DNA of 64,000 nt. Origin: Herbidospora galbida. GTDB taxonomy: Bacteria > Actinomycetota > Actinomycetes > Streptosporangiales > Streptosporangiaceae. Shown here in pieces: positions 42,249-51,138 of the stretch; positions within the stretch are counted from its first letter, which is position 1, and each line of letters opens with the position of its first letter. The DNA lies in the NCBI RefSeq assembly GCF_005233835.1, contig NZ_SZQA01000007.1, forward strand, positions 171,598-235,597, read 5' to 3'. The notes beneath the pieces are model-generated. The model had not been told where the DNA came from. It did no database searches and was given only the letters and a program-made list of their open reading frames with translations. The position numbers and the translations under genes were made by a program.

Positions 42249-44042
42249 ATGACGCAGACCGTCGGTGACTACGTGGTACGCCGCCTCCAGGAATGGGGCG
42301 TGCAGCAGGTTTTCGCCTATCCGGGAGACGGGATCAACGGGATCCTCGCGGCCCTGGGCCGGGCGGACGACGTGCCCCGGTTCGTGCAGAGCCGGCACGA
42401 GGAGATGGCCGCCTTCGCGGCCGTCGGATACGCCAAGTTCAGCGGCCGGTTCGGGGTCTGCATGGCCACCTCGGGCCCCGGGGCGATCCACCTGCTGAAC
42501 GGCCTCTACGACGCCAAGCTCGACCACGTGCCGGTGGTGGCGATCGTGGGCCAGACCGCCCGCAGCGCGATGGGCGGCAGCTACCAGCAGGAGGTCGACC
42601 TCCAGGCGCTGTTCAAGGACGTCGCATCGGAGTACCTCGTCGAGGTCAACGTGGCCGAGCAACTGCCGAACGCGCTCGACCGCGCGATCCGGACCGCCGA
42701 GGCCTCCCGCGCGCCGACGGCGGTGATCATCCCGTCGGACCTCCAGGAGGAGGAGTACGCCCCGCCGGAGCACGCCTTCAAGATGGTGCCCTCCAGCCCG
42801 CCGGGCACCGTCTGGGCGCGGTCGGTCGCCGCCGAGGCCGACATCGCGCTGGCCGCCGACGTGATCAACGCGGGGGAGCGGCTGGCCGTGCTGGTCGGGC
42901 AGGGCGCCCGGGGCGCGGCCGAGGAGGTGCGGCGGCTCGCCGACCTGACCGGCGCGGGGGTGGCCAAGGCGCTGCTGGGCAAGGACGTGCTGCCCGACGA
43001 CCTCCCCTACGTGACGGGGTCGATCGGGCTGCTCGGCACCCGGGCCAGCTACGAGATGATGCGCGACTGCGACACCCTGCTGATCGTGGGCTCCAACTTT
43101 CCGTACACCCAGTTCCTGCCGGAGTTCGGGCAGGCCAGAGCCGTGCAGATCGACATCGACGGCCGGTTCATCGGGATGCGCTACCCCACCGAGGTCAACC
43201 TGATCGGCGACGCCGCCGCCACGCTCGCGGCGCTGCTGCCGATGGTGGCGCCCAAGGTCGGCAGCGAGTGGCGGGAGACCATCGAGCGCAACGTGGCCGA
43301 CTGGTGGGACGTCATGGAGCGCGAGGCCGAGGTGCCGGCCAAGCCGATCAACCCGATGCTGATCGTCTCGGAGCTGTCGCGGCGCATCCCCGGCAACGCG
43401 ATCGTGACGGCCGACTCCGGCTCGTCCACCAACTGGTACGCCCGCAACCTGCGCATGCGCGAGGGCATGCGGGGCTCGCTGTCGGGCACCCTGGCCACGA
43501 TGGGCCCCGGCGTCCCCTACGCCATCGGCGCCAAGTTCGCCCATCCCGGCCGGCCCGTGGTCGCCCTGGTGGGCGACGGGGCCATGCAGATGAACGGCAT
43601 GGCCGAGCTGATCACCATCGCCCGCTACCACCACCTGTGGCGCGACCCGTGCCTGGTCGTCTGCGTGTTCCACAACAACGACCTCAACCAGGTGACCTGG
43701 GAGATGCGGGCCATGGGCGGCGCGCCGAAGTTCGAGGCCTCGCAGAGCCTCCCCGACGTCGACTACGCCGGGTTCGCCCGCTCCCTCGGCCTGGAGGGCA
43801 TCACCGTCGCCGAGCCCGAGACGCTGGGTACGGCGTGGGACCGGGCGCTCGCGGCGCGCGTTCCGGCGGTGCTCGACGTGCACTGCGACCCGGAGGTGCC
43901 GCCCATTCCGCCGCACGCGACCTTCGACCAGGTCAAGTCGGTGACCGAGGCCGTCGTCAAGGGCGACCCCAGCGCGCTCCACCTGATGGCGCAAGGGGTG
44001 AAGACCAAGGCGCAGGAGTTCCTGCGGTGGCCGCACGACTGA
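42249..44042 (+). CDS. Thiamine-diphosphate-dependent enzyme (pyruvate oxidase/acetolactate synthase-like)
   Basis: A 597-residue three-domain enzyme. The PYR domain has AYPGDGINGILAAL and the catalytic Glu in SRHEEMAAFAAVGYA. The middle domain has VLVGQGARGAAEEV. The PP domain has the ThDP/metal motif GDGAMQMNGMAELITIARY with HNNDLNQVTWE. This group is close to pyruvate oxidase and pyruvate dehydrogenase (quinone). The ATG at 42249 is preferred over 42231 because GGCGGGG precedes it. A frameshifted SDR gene follows 28 bp downstream. Confidence 0.88.
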   Translation: MTQTVGDYVVRRLQEWGVQQVFAYPGDGINGILAALGRADDVPRFVQSRHEEMAAFAAVGYAKFSGRFGVCMATSGPGAIHLLNGLYDAKLDHVPVVAIVGQTARSAMGGSYQQEVDLQALFKDVASEYLVEVNVAEQLPNALDRAIRTAEASRAPTAVIIPSDLQEEEYAPPEHAFKMVPSSPPGTVWARSVAAEADIALAADVINAGERLAVLVGQGARGAAEEVRRLADLTGAGVAKALLGKDVLPDDLPYVTGSIGLLGTRASYEMMRDCDTLLIVGSNFPYTQFLPEFGQARAVQIDIDGRFIGMRYPTEVNLIGDAAATLAALLPMVAPKVGSEWRETIERNVADWWDVMEREAEVPAKPINPMLIVSELSRRIPGNAIVTADSGSSTNWYARNLRMREGMRGSLSGTLATMGPGVPYAIGAKFAHPGRPVVALVGDGAMQMNGMAELITIARYHHLWRDPCLVVCVFHNNDLNQVTWEMRAMGGAPKFEASQSLPDVDYAGFARSLGLEGITVAEPETLGTAWDRALAARVPAVLDVHCDPEVPPIPPHATFDQVKSVTEAVVKGDPSALHLMAQGVKTKAQEFLRWPHD

Positions 44043-44070
44043 CTCGCCGCCGGCGGCACCAGGAGGGGCG

Positions 44071-45089
44071 ATGAAACCCGGAGAACAGGTCGTGGTCGTC
44101 ACCGGCGCGAGCGGCGGCGTCGGCCGCGCGGTCGCCGAGGCGTTCGGCGCGCGGCGGGCGAAGGTGGCCCTGCTCGCCAGGGGCGTCAAGGGCCTGGGGG
44201 CCGCCGCCGGGGAGGTGCGGCGGGCGGCGGCACCCCGCTGGAGATCCCGGTCGACGTGTCGGACTTCGCGCAGGTGGACGCCGCCGCCGGCCGGGCCGAG
44301 GCCGAGCTCGGCCCGATCGACGTGTGGGTGAACGTCGCCTTCACCTCGGTCTTCGCCCCGTTCGCCGACATCCGGCCGGAGGAGTACCGCCGCGTCACCG
44401 AGGTCACCTACCTGGGCTACGTCCACGGCACGATGGCCGCGCTGAACCGGATGCGGCCCCGCGACCGGGGGACGGTCGTCCAGGTGGGGTCGGCGCTGGC
44501 CTACCGGGGCATTCCGCTGCAGAGCGCCTACTGCGGGGCCAAGCACGCCATCCAGGGCTTCAACGAGGCGTTGCGCTGCGAGCTGCTGCACGGGCACAGC
44601 GGCGTCCACGTGACCATGGTCCAGCTGCCCGCGGTCAACACGCCCCAGTTCTCGTGGGTGCTGTCGCGGCTGCCCCGCCAGGCCCAGCCGGTGCCGCCGA
44701 TCTACCAGCCCGAGGTCGCCGCGCGGGCCGTGCTGCACGCCGCCGACCACCCGGAACGCCGCGAGTACTGGGTCGGCGCGAGCACTGTGGCGACCCTGAT
44801 GGCCAACGCGGTCGCCCCCGGCTTGCTCGACCGCTACCTGGCCAGGACCGGCTTCGACTCCCAGCAGACCGACCAGCCGAGGCCCCGCCGCCAGCCGGCG
44901 AACCTGTGGGCGCCCGCCGACGGCCCGCGCGGCCGCGACTACGGCGCGCACGGCGCGTTCGACGAGCGGGCGGCCGAGGTCAGCCCGCAGGCGTGGGCCA
45001 GCAGGCACCACGCCCTGGTGGCCGCCCTGGGCGCGGCCGTCGGCGCGGTCGTCGTCGCCCTGCGGATGCGCGCCCGCCACCACGCCTGA
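44071..45089 (+). pseudogene. SDR-family oxidoreductase with a frameshift
   Basis: Two frames together make one SDR of about 340 residues. The first (from ATG 44071, strong AGGAGG site) gives VVVVTGASGGVGRAVAEAF and runs to GEVRRA. The second supplies GGTPLEIPVDVSDFAQVDAA and continues to 45089 with SALAYRGIPLQSAYCGAKHA (catalytic Tyr-x-x-x-Lys) and a C-terminal hydrophobic segment. One base is missing in the GC-rich run near 44221-44231. Either the gene is broken or the assembly has an error there. It probably forms an operon with the thiamine-diphosphate enzyme. Confidence 0.8.
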
Positions 45090-45132
45090 TCCGGGGCCTG
45101 ATCCGGGGCCTGATCCGGGGCCTGATCCGGTG
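45085..45132. repeat. Four tandem copies of a 12-bp unit
   Basis: CCTGATCCGGGG is repeated at 45085, 45097 and 45109 exactly, with a fourth, 10/12-matched copy at 45121-45132. The first copy includes the SDR stop codon; the last reaches the stop of the convergent PRC-barrel gene. Copy number could vary between strains. Confidence 0.85.
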
Positions 45133-45134
45133 GC

Positions 45135-45905
45135 TCAGCGGGGCTCGAAGAGCTCGGTCAGCGGCAGGAGGGCCGCGCGCGGCTCGGTGAGCGTGATCGG
45201 GTCGCCGGGGTCGCCGATCTGCTCCCACGAGACGAAGCGGCTGCCCCGGTGGAGGCGGCGGATCACCACTCTGACCAGCGCCGGGCTGTTGCCTCCCGGG
45301 CCGCGTTCGTAGCCGAGGAGCTGGCCGGTGTGCCGGGGCGCCACGACGAGGCCGCTCAGGCGCAGCGCCTGCGTGCTCTCCCCGAGCAGCGGGCCGTCCT
45401 GGGTGAGCTGGACGTCGGCCACCTGGCCGACCGGCGCCCCGTCGCGGTCGACGACCCGGCGGCCGACCAGCGAACTCAGCCGGTCGCGGTCGGGCACCTC
45501 GGCCCTGCGGACCGGACGGGGGGCGCCGAGACCCGGATCCGCGCCGCCGCTGCCGGGCAGGGGATCGATCAGCCGCTCGCGGACCCAGCGTTCCAGTGCG
45601 GCCTCCGGCACGTCGCCGCCCACCGTGACCGCGCTGCCGATCTCGCTGACCAGGCTCATCGGGACCCGCCGGGGCGCCGGGTCCTCCTCCGGCCGGAACA
45701 GGCGGGTGGTCCCGGTCATCAGCCGGCCGACCACTCCGCCGACCCGCGGGCCGAGCGCCAGCGGCCCGGCGAGGATCGCGGTCACGTACGGGGCCTCGCC
45801 CGGCTCGATCTCCAGGTCGTCCACCTTGCAGAGCAGGCGGCCGTCGGCCCGCACCACCTGGCGGTCGAGCAGGTGGAGGTGGGCGTGCAGGACGCGGCCG
45901 GTCAT
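45135..45905 (-). CDS. PRC-barrel domain protein next to an NRAMP-like transporter
   Basis: A 256-residue protein. The ATG at 45905 overlaps the transporter stop (ATGA); the open frame further upstream is a shadow. Two PRC-barrel-like units are visible: LLCKVDDLEIEPGEAPYVTAIL near the start and LVGRRVVDRDGAPVGQVADVQL near residue 160. PRC barrels often regulate or couple to membrane partners, so the protein may modulate the transporter. Function is otherwise unknown. Confidence 0.7.
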   Translation of the reverse strand: MTGRVLHAHLHLLDRQVVRADGRLLCKVDDLEIEPGEAPYVTAILAGPLALGPRVGGVVGRLMTGTTRLFRPEEDPAPRRVPMSLVSEIGSAVTVGGDVPEAALERWVRERLIDPLPGSGGADPGLGAPRPVRRAEVPDRDRLSSLVGRRVVDRDGAPVGQVADVQLTQDGPLLGESTQALRLSGLVVAPRHTGQLLGYERGPGGNSPALVRVVIRRLHRGSRFVSWEQIGDPGDPITLTEPRAALLPLTELFEPR

Positions 45906-47125
45906 TGGCCCGCCTTGGTGGCGAGCATCAGCGGTACGGCCGCCACCGCGACCACCAGGAGCAGGATCATGTACGCCGTCCCGAGGGTGTTGGAGAAGCG
46001 GCCGTTGACCCGGTCGCCCATGTAGTCGGGGTCGTTGGCGATCATCAGGACCGGCAGGTAGGTCAGCGGCAGCGCCGCCGCCGAGAAGACCAGCGAGTAC
46101 TCCGTGACCTTGATGGGGTCGATCGTCGTCAGGATCAGCGCCACCGCGACGATCGTCGAGACCAGCAGCGTGGCGTGGAACCGGGCCGCCTCCCGGGGGC
46201 GCACGTACTTGCCCCACTGCCAGCCGAAGTACTGGCTGATCGAGTAGCCCGACGACAGCGCCGTCTCCAGGGTCGCGCCGAACGTCGCGGCGAAGACGCC
46301 GAAGACGACCAGCGCCAGGCCGATCTGGCCGAACGCCAGCCCAGCGGGCAGCACCATCTGGCCGAGCGTGTCGACCTCGATCATCCGCGGCAGGAAGACG
46401 GTGGCCGCACACGCGGCGATGGCGATCGACAGCAGGCCGCCCAGGGGGAACCCGACGAACACGTTGGCGCGCATCACGCCCAGGTCGCGCCGGGTCCAGC
46501 GCTCCTCCACGCCGCCGGAGGAGAAGAAGAACACCTCGTACGGCGTCATGGCCGCCCCGAGCAGGGCGACGGCGTAGAACCAGTAGGTGGCCGCGCCGTC
46601 GTCCGACGGGTTGTGCGTCAGCTGGTGCCCCAGCTCCCCGTAGTCGGGGCCCAGGGCGAAGAAGGCCACCAGGAAGACCACCAGGGCGAGCCCGGCCAGG
46701 CCGAAGACCCGCTCCATCGTCTCGAACCTGACCCGCCACATCACCAGCCAGGCCACCAGGCCCACGGCGGGCACCCACAGCAGGTAGTCGATTCCGGTGG
46801 CGAGTTCCAGGGCGAGGGCCGCGCCGCCGATCTCGGCGGCCAGGGTGAGCAGGTTGATCCCGAAGGACGCGGCCAGGTTGAGCAGACCGGCGCGGGGGCC
46901 GAGGCGTTCGCGGACGAGATCGAAGACGGGCCGGCCGGACACGGCCGCCACCCGCCCGGCCATCTCCGCGAACAGGCAGATGCCGACGACGCCGACCACG
47001 ACCACCCAGGCCAGCGACATGCCGAACCGGGAGCCGACCAGCGCGTTGGCGACCAGGTCGCCGATGTCGACGAACCCGCCGATCGCGGTCAGGATGCCGA
47101 GAGTGACGGCGAAGAACCGCTTCAC
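45902..47125 (-). CDS. NRAMP-family-like metal transporter with altered metal-site motifs
   Basis: A 407-residue membrane protein with about 11 transmembrane helices. The overall plan is NRAMP (SLC11), but the TM1 metal motif DPGN is replaced by VDIGDLVANALV and the TM6 MPH motif by GAAMTPYEVFFFSSGG. Related bacterial groups carry non-manganese substrates, so the ion (possibly Mg or another) is open. It overlaps the lipoprotein gene upstream and the PRC-barrel gene downstream by 4 bp each. Confidence 0.8.
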   Translation of the reverse strand: MKRFFAVTLGILTAIGGFVDIGDLVANALVGSRFGMSLAWVVVVGVVGICLFAEMAGRVAAVSGRPVFDLVRERLGPRAGLLNLAASFGINLLTLAAEIGGAALALELATGIDYLLWVPAVGLVAWLVMWRVRFETMERVFGLAGLALVVFLVAFFALGPDYGELGHQLTHNPSDDGAATYWFYAVALLGAAMTPYEVFFFSSGGVEERWTRRDLGVMRANVFVGFPLGGLLSIAIAACAATVFLPRMIEVDTLGQMVLPAGLAFGQIGLALVVFGVFAATFGATLETALSSGYSISQYFGWQWGKYVRPREAARFHATLLVSTIVAVALILTTIDPIKVTEYSLVFSAAALPLTYLPVLMIANDPDYMGDRVNGRFSNTLGTAYMILLLVVAVAAVPLMLATKAGQ

Positions 47126-47547
47126 GACGGATGCTCCTCGGCGAAGGCCCGCAGCCGGTCGGCGAGGTCACCCAGGTCGGCCGCGGCGCGCTCCGGGTCG
47201 CGGATCTCCCGCAGCCGCACCTCGTTCAGGAGCACCTGCACCTGCTCGGCCGCCTCCGAGGTCAGCTCCGTGATCTCGGCCCGGACCTCTGCCGCCCGCC
47301 GCGACGGCGGCTGGACCGCGCCGAACTGGGAGTCGACGCTGTCGAGCGCGGTGGCGGTCTCGGTGAGGAGGGTCTGCAGGTAGGGCCGGGTCAGCTTCGC
47401 CTCGCTCTCGACCGCGAGCCGCACCAGCGCCACGGAGGAGGCGGCGGCCTCGGCCGTCGCCCCGGCCTTCTTGCCGTAGTCGGCGTCGTTCCAGGCGGGG
47501 GAGGCGCACCCCGCCACGAGCAGCAGCGCCACCAGGACCCGCCTCAT
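47122..47547 (-). CDS. Small lipoprotein, helical
   Basis: A 141-residue protein with the signal RRVLVALLLVAG and lipobox VAGC (Cys14), then an all-helical, Glu/Ala/Leu-rich body. It starts at the ATG overlapping the stop of the micro-protein upstream and ends overlapping the NRAMP-like start. Function unknown; it is probably a surface partner of the transporter. The much longer open frame continuing upstream is a shadow of the topoisomerase gene. Confidence 0.7.
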   Translation of the reverse strand: MRRVLVALLLVAGCASPAWNDADYGKKAGATAEAAASSVALVRLAVESEAKLTRPYLQTLLTETATALDSVDSQFGAVQPPSRRAAEVRAEITELTSEAAEQVQVLLNEVRLREIRDPERAAADLGDLADRLRAFAEEHPS

Positions 47548-47639
47548 GGCCGCGTCCGAAGCAGGAAGTAGGCCAGCAGGCCCAGCAGCACCGCGAACTG
47601 GCCCCACGCGGCCAGCAACACCAGCCCCTCGTCGTTCAC
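47544..47639 (-). CDS. 31-residue single-span membrane micro-protein
   Basis: GTG start at 47639, stop at 47544 overlapping the lipoprotein ATG (ATGA). The peptide is one hydrophobic helix (LVLLAAWGQFAVLLGLLAYF) with an acidic N-terminus and a basic C-terminus (LLRTRP). The 4-bp coupling and the clean membrane span argue that it is real and part of the NRAMP-like operon. No strong ribosome binding site is seen. Confidence 0.55.
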   Translation of the reverse strand: MNDEGLVLLAAWGQFAVLLGLLAYFLLRTRP

Positions 47640-47675
47640 GCGACGCCCACTGCCCCATGGAGAGGGGACCGAACT

Positions 47676-48674
47676 TCAGTTCTTGGTACGTCTGAGCAGT
47701 GCGATCACCGCGCGCTCGGCCGCGCCGTGGGTGGCCGGGCCGTCGCCGTCGCCGAGGTCGGTGAGCGCGCGGTCGATGGTCTTCCCGCGCTCGTACGCGG
47801 TCACCACCCGAGGGTCGACGTAGGAGGCGCGGGCCACGGCCGGGGTGTTGCCGAGGTGCCCGGCCACCTCCTTCATGACCCGGGTGACCGCGCGGCGGCG
47901 GCCGGTCCGGCTGCGCACCCGTTTGGAGACGGCCAGGCCGACGGCGGCGTACACGGTGGCGTGCCAGGTGCGGAAGTCCTTGGCGCTGACCTCGGTCTCG
48001 AACCGGTCGCGCAGGTAGTCGTTGATGTCGTCGCTCTTGACGTCGACCCAGGCGCCGTCGTTCTGGTAGCGGAGGAGTTCGCCGTCGTCGCGTCCCTTCC
48101 GCAGGGCGGTGACGACCGCGCAGACGTCGGGGTCGGTGATCTCGATCTCGCGGGGCACCCCGCCCTTGGCCGGGTAGGCGCAGGTGACCCGGCCCCGGGA
48201 GCAGGTCACGTGCTCCACGCGCAGGGTGGCCAGGCCGAAGGACTCGTAGGCCTCCCCGCCGACGCGGAACAGGCCGATGTCGAGCATCCGGGCGGCGGCG
48301 GCCAGCACCCGCTCCCGGGTCAGCCCCTTGCCGTCGAGGTCCTTCTGCACCCGCTCGCGGAAGGCGGGCAGGCGTTCGGCCAGCTTCGCGACCCGCTCGA
48401 ACTTGGCCCGGTCCTGCTCTTCCCGCCAGGCGTCGTGGTAGCGGTACTGGCGGCGGCCGGCCGCGTCGGTGCCCACGGCCTGGATGTGGCCGTCGGGGTC
48501 GCGGCAGATCCACACCTCCCGCCAGGCCGGGGGCAGCACCAGCGCGCGGATCCGGCGCAGGGTGCGCCGGTCTTTCACGGGGCGGCCGTCGGCGTAGGCG
48601 TAGGAGAACGAACGCCCGCGACGGCGGCGGGTGATGCCGGGTTCGGCGGGGTCGCTGGGACGCAGTTCGGGCAC
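47676..48674 (-). CDS. DNA topoisomerase IB
   Basis: A 332-residue poxvirus/Deinococcus-type enzyme. Visible parts are LVLPPAWREVWICRDPDGHIQA, RRQYRYHDAWREEQD, the RVGGEAYESFGLATLR region, KDFRTWHAT and the catalytic NTPAVARASYVDP with the Tyr nucleophile. The enzyme relaxes supercoils through a 3'-phosphotyrosyl intermediate and is found in many soil bacteria. It is monocistronic. Confidence 0.92.
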   Translation of the reverse strand: MPELRPSDPAEPGITRRRRGRSFSYAYADGRPVKDRRTLRRIRALVLPPAWREVWICRDPDGHIQAVGTDAAGRRQYRYHDAWREEQDRAKFERVAKLAERLPAFRERVQKDLDGKGLTRERVLAAAARMLDIGLFRVGGEAYESFGLATLRVEHVTCSRGRVTCAYPAKGGVPREIEITDPDVCAVVTALRKGRDDGELLRYQNDGAWVDVKSDDINDYLRDRFETEVSAKDFRTWHATVYAAVGLAVSKRVRSRTGRRRAVTRVMKEVAGHLGNTPAVARASYVDPRVVTAYERGKTIDRALTDLGDGDGPATHGAAERAVIALLRRTKN

Positions 48675-48744
48675 CCTGCCACCGTGCCCGGCACAGTGAC
48701 GGCCTAACGGACTAGTCGTCTCCCGGCCGGGGAATCCCGTCTAC

Positions 48745-49110
48745 GTGCTGAGATACGTGATGGGGATCACGCTGACGACCGGCGCCTGCGCCGCCGGGGG
48801 AGTGCCCGCCGTCGAGGAGGCCGCGGGGCGTTTCTTCGCGGCCGTGGCCGCCGGGCAGGGGACGGCGGCGTGCGCGCTGCTCACCGACGCGGCGGCGGCG
48901 AGCCTGCCCGAGCCGTGCGCGACCAGCGTCCTGGACCTCGGGTTGCGCGGCGGGCCGGCCGAGTCGGTCGCGGTGTGGGGGTCGGAGGCCCAGGTGCGCC
49001 TCCCGCAGGACACCGTGTTCCTGCACCGGGGCGCCGGCGGCTGGCGGGTGCGCGGAGCGGGGTGCCGCCCCGACGGCGAGCGGCCCTACGACTGCGAGGT
49101 GTCGGGCTGA
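48745..49110 (+). CDS. Small exported protein, possible lipoprotein
   Basis: A 121-residue protein; the GTG at 48745 or the ATG at 48760 may be used. The N-terminus contains ITLTTGACAAGG, a weak lipobox. Residues 25-60 (EEAAGRFFAAVAAGQGTAACALL) resemble the start of NTF2-like lipoproteins, and four later Cys may form disulfides. No firm family assignment. The next gene starts on its last base. Confidence 0.6.
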   Translation: MLRYVMGITLTTGACAAGGVPAVEEAAGRFFAAVAAGQGTAACALLTDAAAASLPEPCATSVLDLGLRGGPAESVAVWGSEAQVRLPQDTVFLHRGAGGWRVRGAGCRPDGERPYDCEVSG

Positions 49111-49193
49111 TGCGCGCCATGTTCGCCGTGACCCTGACGATCATCGTGGTGGGCCTGGCCTACTTCCTGCTCATCGGGTTCCTGCGCCGATGA
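49110..49193 (+). CDS. 27-residue single-span membrane micro-protein
   Basis: The ATG overlaps the upstream stop by one base (TGATG) and the TGA overlaps the next start (ATGA). The peptide is RAMFAVTLTIIVVGLAYFLL plus a short basic end, a plain membrane anchor. Position between two membrane-linked genes in a coupled run supports its being expressed. Function unknown. Confidence 0.6.
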   Translation: MRAMFAVTLTIIVVGLAYFLLIGFLRR

Positions 49194-49822
49194 TCCGCCG
49201 CAACGGGCTGAGCCTGTTCTTCCTGGTCGTCTTCCTGCTCGCGCTGGCCGGCCAGTCGATCGCGGGCCTCGGCGCCTACAACGACGACCAGCTCGGCTCC
49301 GGCGGCGACCCCGTCTCCTGGGCCGCCTACGTCACCTCGGCCGACTTCGCGGTGGACGTCGCGGAGAACTGGCAGTCGGAGTACCTCCAGTTCCTGCTGT
49401 TCATCGTGGTCACCGTCTGGCTGGTCCAGCGCGGCTCCCCGGAGTCGAAGGCCGGCGAGACGGGTGACCGGGTGCGGCCGGGCAGCCCGGAGTGGGCCCG
49501 CGCCGGGGGACTGCGGACGATGCTGTTCGCCAACTCGCTCGGCCTCGTGATGGGCGCCACCTTCGTCCTCTCCTGGTACGCCCAGTCGGTCGCCGGCACC
49601 GCCGCCTACAACCGGGAACAGCTGGCCCGGCTCCAGGATCCGGTGACCTGGACGGGCTACGTCGCCTCGCCCGACTTCTGGGACCGCACACTCCAGAACT
49701 GGCAGTCGGAGTTCCTGGCGGTGCTCTCGATGGTCGCCCTGTCGATCTACCTGCGCCAGCGGGAGTCGCCGGAGTCCAAGCCCGTCGGCGCCCCCCACGG
49801 GGAGACCGGCACGGACGTCTGA
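49190..49822 (+). CDS. DUF6766-like membrane protein
   Basis: A 210-residue protein with about four membrane segments and an internal repeat: LGAYNDDQL...NWQSEYLQFLLF...RGSPESK in the first half recurs as AAYNREQL...NWQSEFLAVLSM...RESPESK in the second. This is the DUF6766 pattern, found in actinobacteria and other soil bacteria; function unknown. It closes a three-gene coupled run of membrane or exported proteins. Confidence 0.7.
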   Translation: MIRRNGLSLFFLVVFLLALAGQSIAGLGAYNDDQLGSGGDPVSWAAYVTSADFAVDVAENWQSEYLQFLLFIVVTVWLVQRGSPESKAGETGDRVRPGSPEWARAGGLRTMLFANSLGLVMGATFVLSWYAQSVAGTAAYNREQLARLQDPVTWTGYVASPDFWDRTLQNWQSEFLAVLSMVALSIYLRQRESPESKPVGAPHGETGTDV

Positions 49823-49877
49823 GTTGACGTTCTCTTTACCTAACCGCTATTCATTACCTAGCCGTTAGGGGTGGTGG

Positions 49878-50407
49878 ATGCAGGACGCGATACTGGCGAT
49901 GCTCGCCAAGGAGCCGTCGCACGGCTACGACCTCGGCCTGCGGCTGCGGCGCGCCCTCGGCCCGCTGGGCGAGTCGATGAACGCGGGCCAGGTCTACGTG
50001 ACCCTGGCCCGGCTCGAGAAGGCGGGCCTGGTCGTCCACGAACGGTCCGACACGTCGCCGGCCCGCCCCGACCGCAAGGTCTACGCCCTCACCGAGACCG
50101 GGCAGGAGCGGGTGGCCGCGTGGCTGGCCGAGGTGAGCCGGCCCAAGCCCGACCTGGTCGAGTTCCACCTGAAGCTCGCCGCCGCGAGCGCGTCCCGGCT
50201 GGCCGATCCGGTCGAGCTCGTCGACGCGCAGCGCCGCGAGCTGCTGCGCCGGCTGGCCGAGGCGCAGCGGGCGGTGCTCGCCGAGCCCGAGGGCTCCACG
50301 GGCGGCCTGCTGCTCGAAGGGATCGCGTTGCGGCTGCAGGCCGACCTGCGCTGGCTGGAGGCCTGCGAACGGGTCTGGTCGAGAGCGGGAAAGGAATCCG
50401 GGGACGA

Positions 50408-50411
<4 letters not shown>
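49878..50411 (+). CDS. PadR-family transcriptional regulator
   Basis: A 177-residue regulator. The winged-helix part is DAILAMLAKEPSHGYDLGLRL with MNAGQVYVTLARLEKAGLV and RKVYALTETGQERVAAWL, then a helical dimerisation arm as in PadR subfamily 2. Its stop overlaps the start of the ABC gene. PadR proteins commonly repress adjacent ABC or MDR pumps and are released by the pump substrate. Confidence 0.88.
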
Positions 50412-51133
<722 letters not shown>

Positions 51134-51138
51134 CCGCC

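Noticed and set aside
45135..47171. A 678-codon version of the PRC-barrel protein covering the NRAMP-like gene
   Set aside because: The extra N-terminal part is an out-of-frame Arg/Gly-rich shadow of the transporter; the PRC protein starts at 45905 in a 4-bp overlap.
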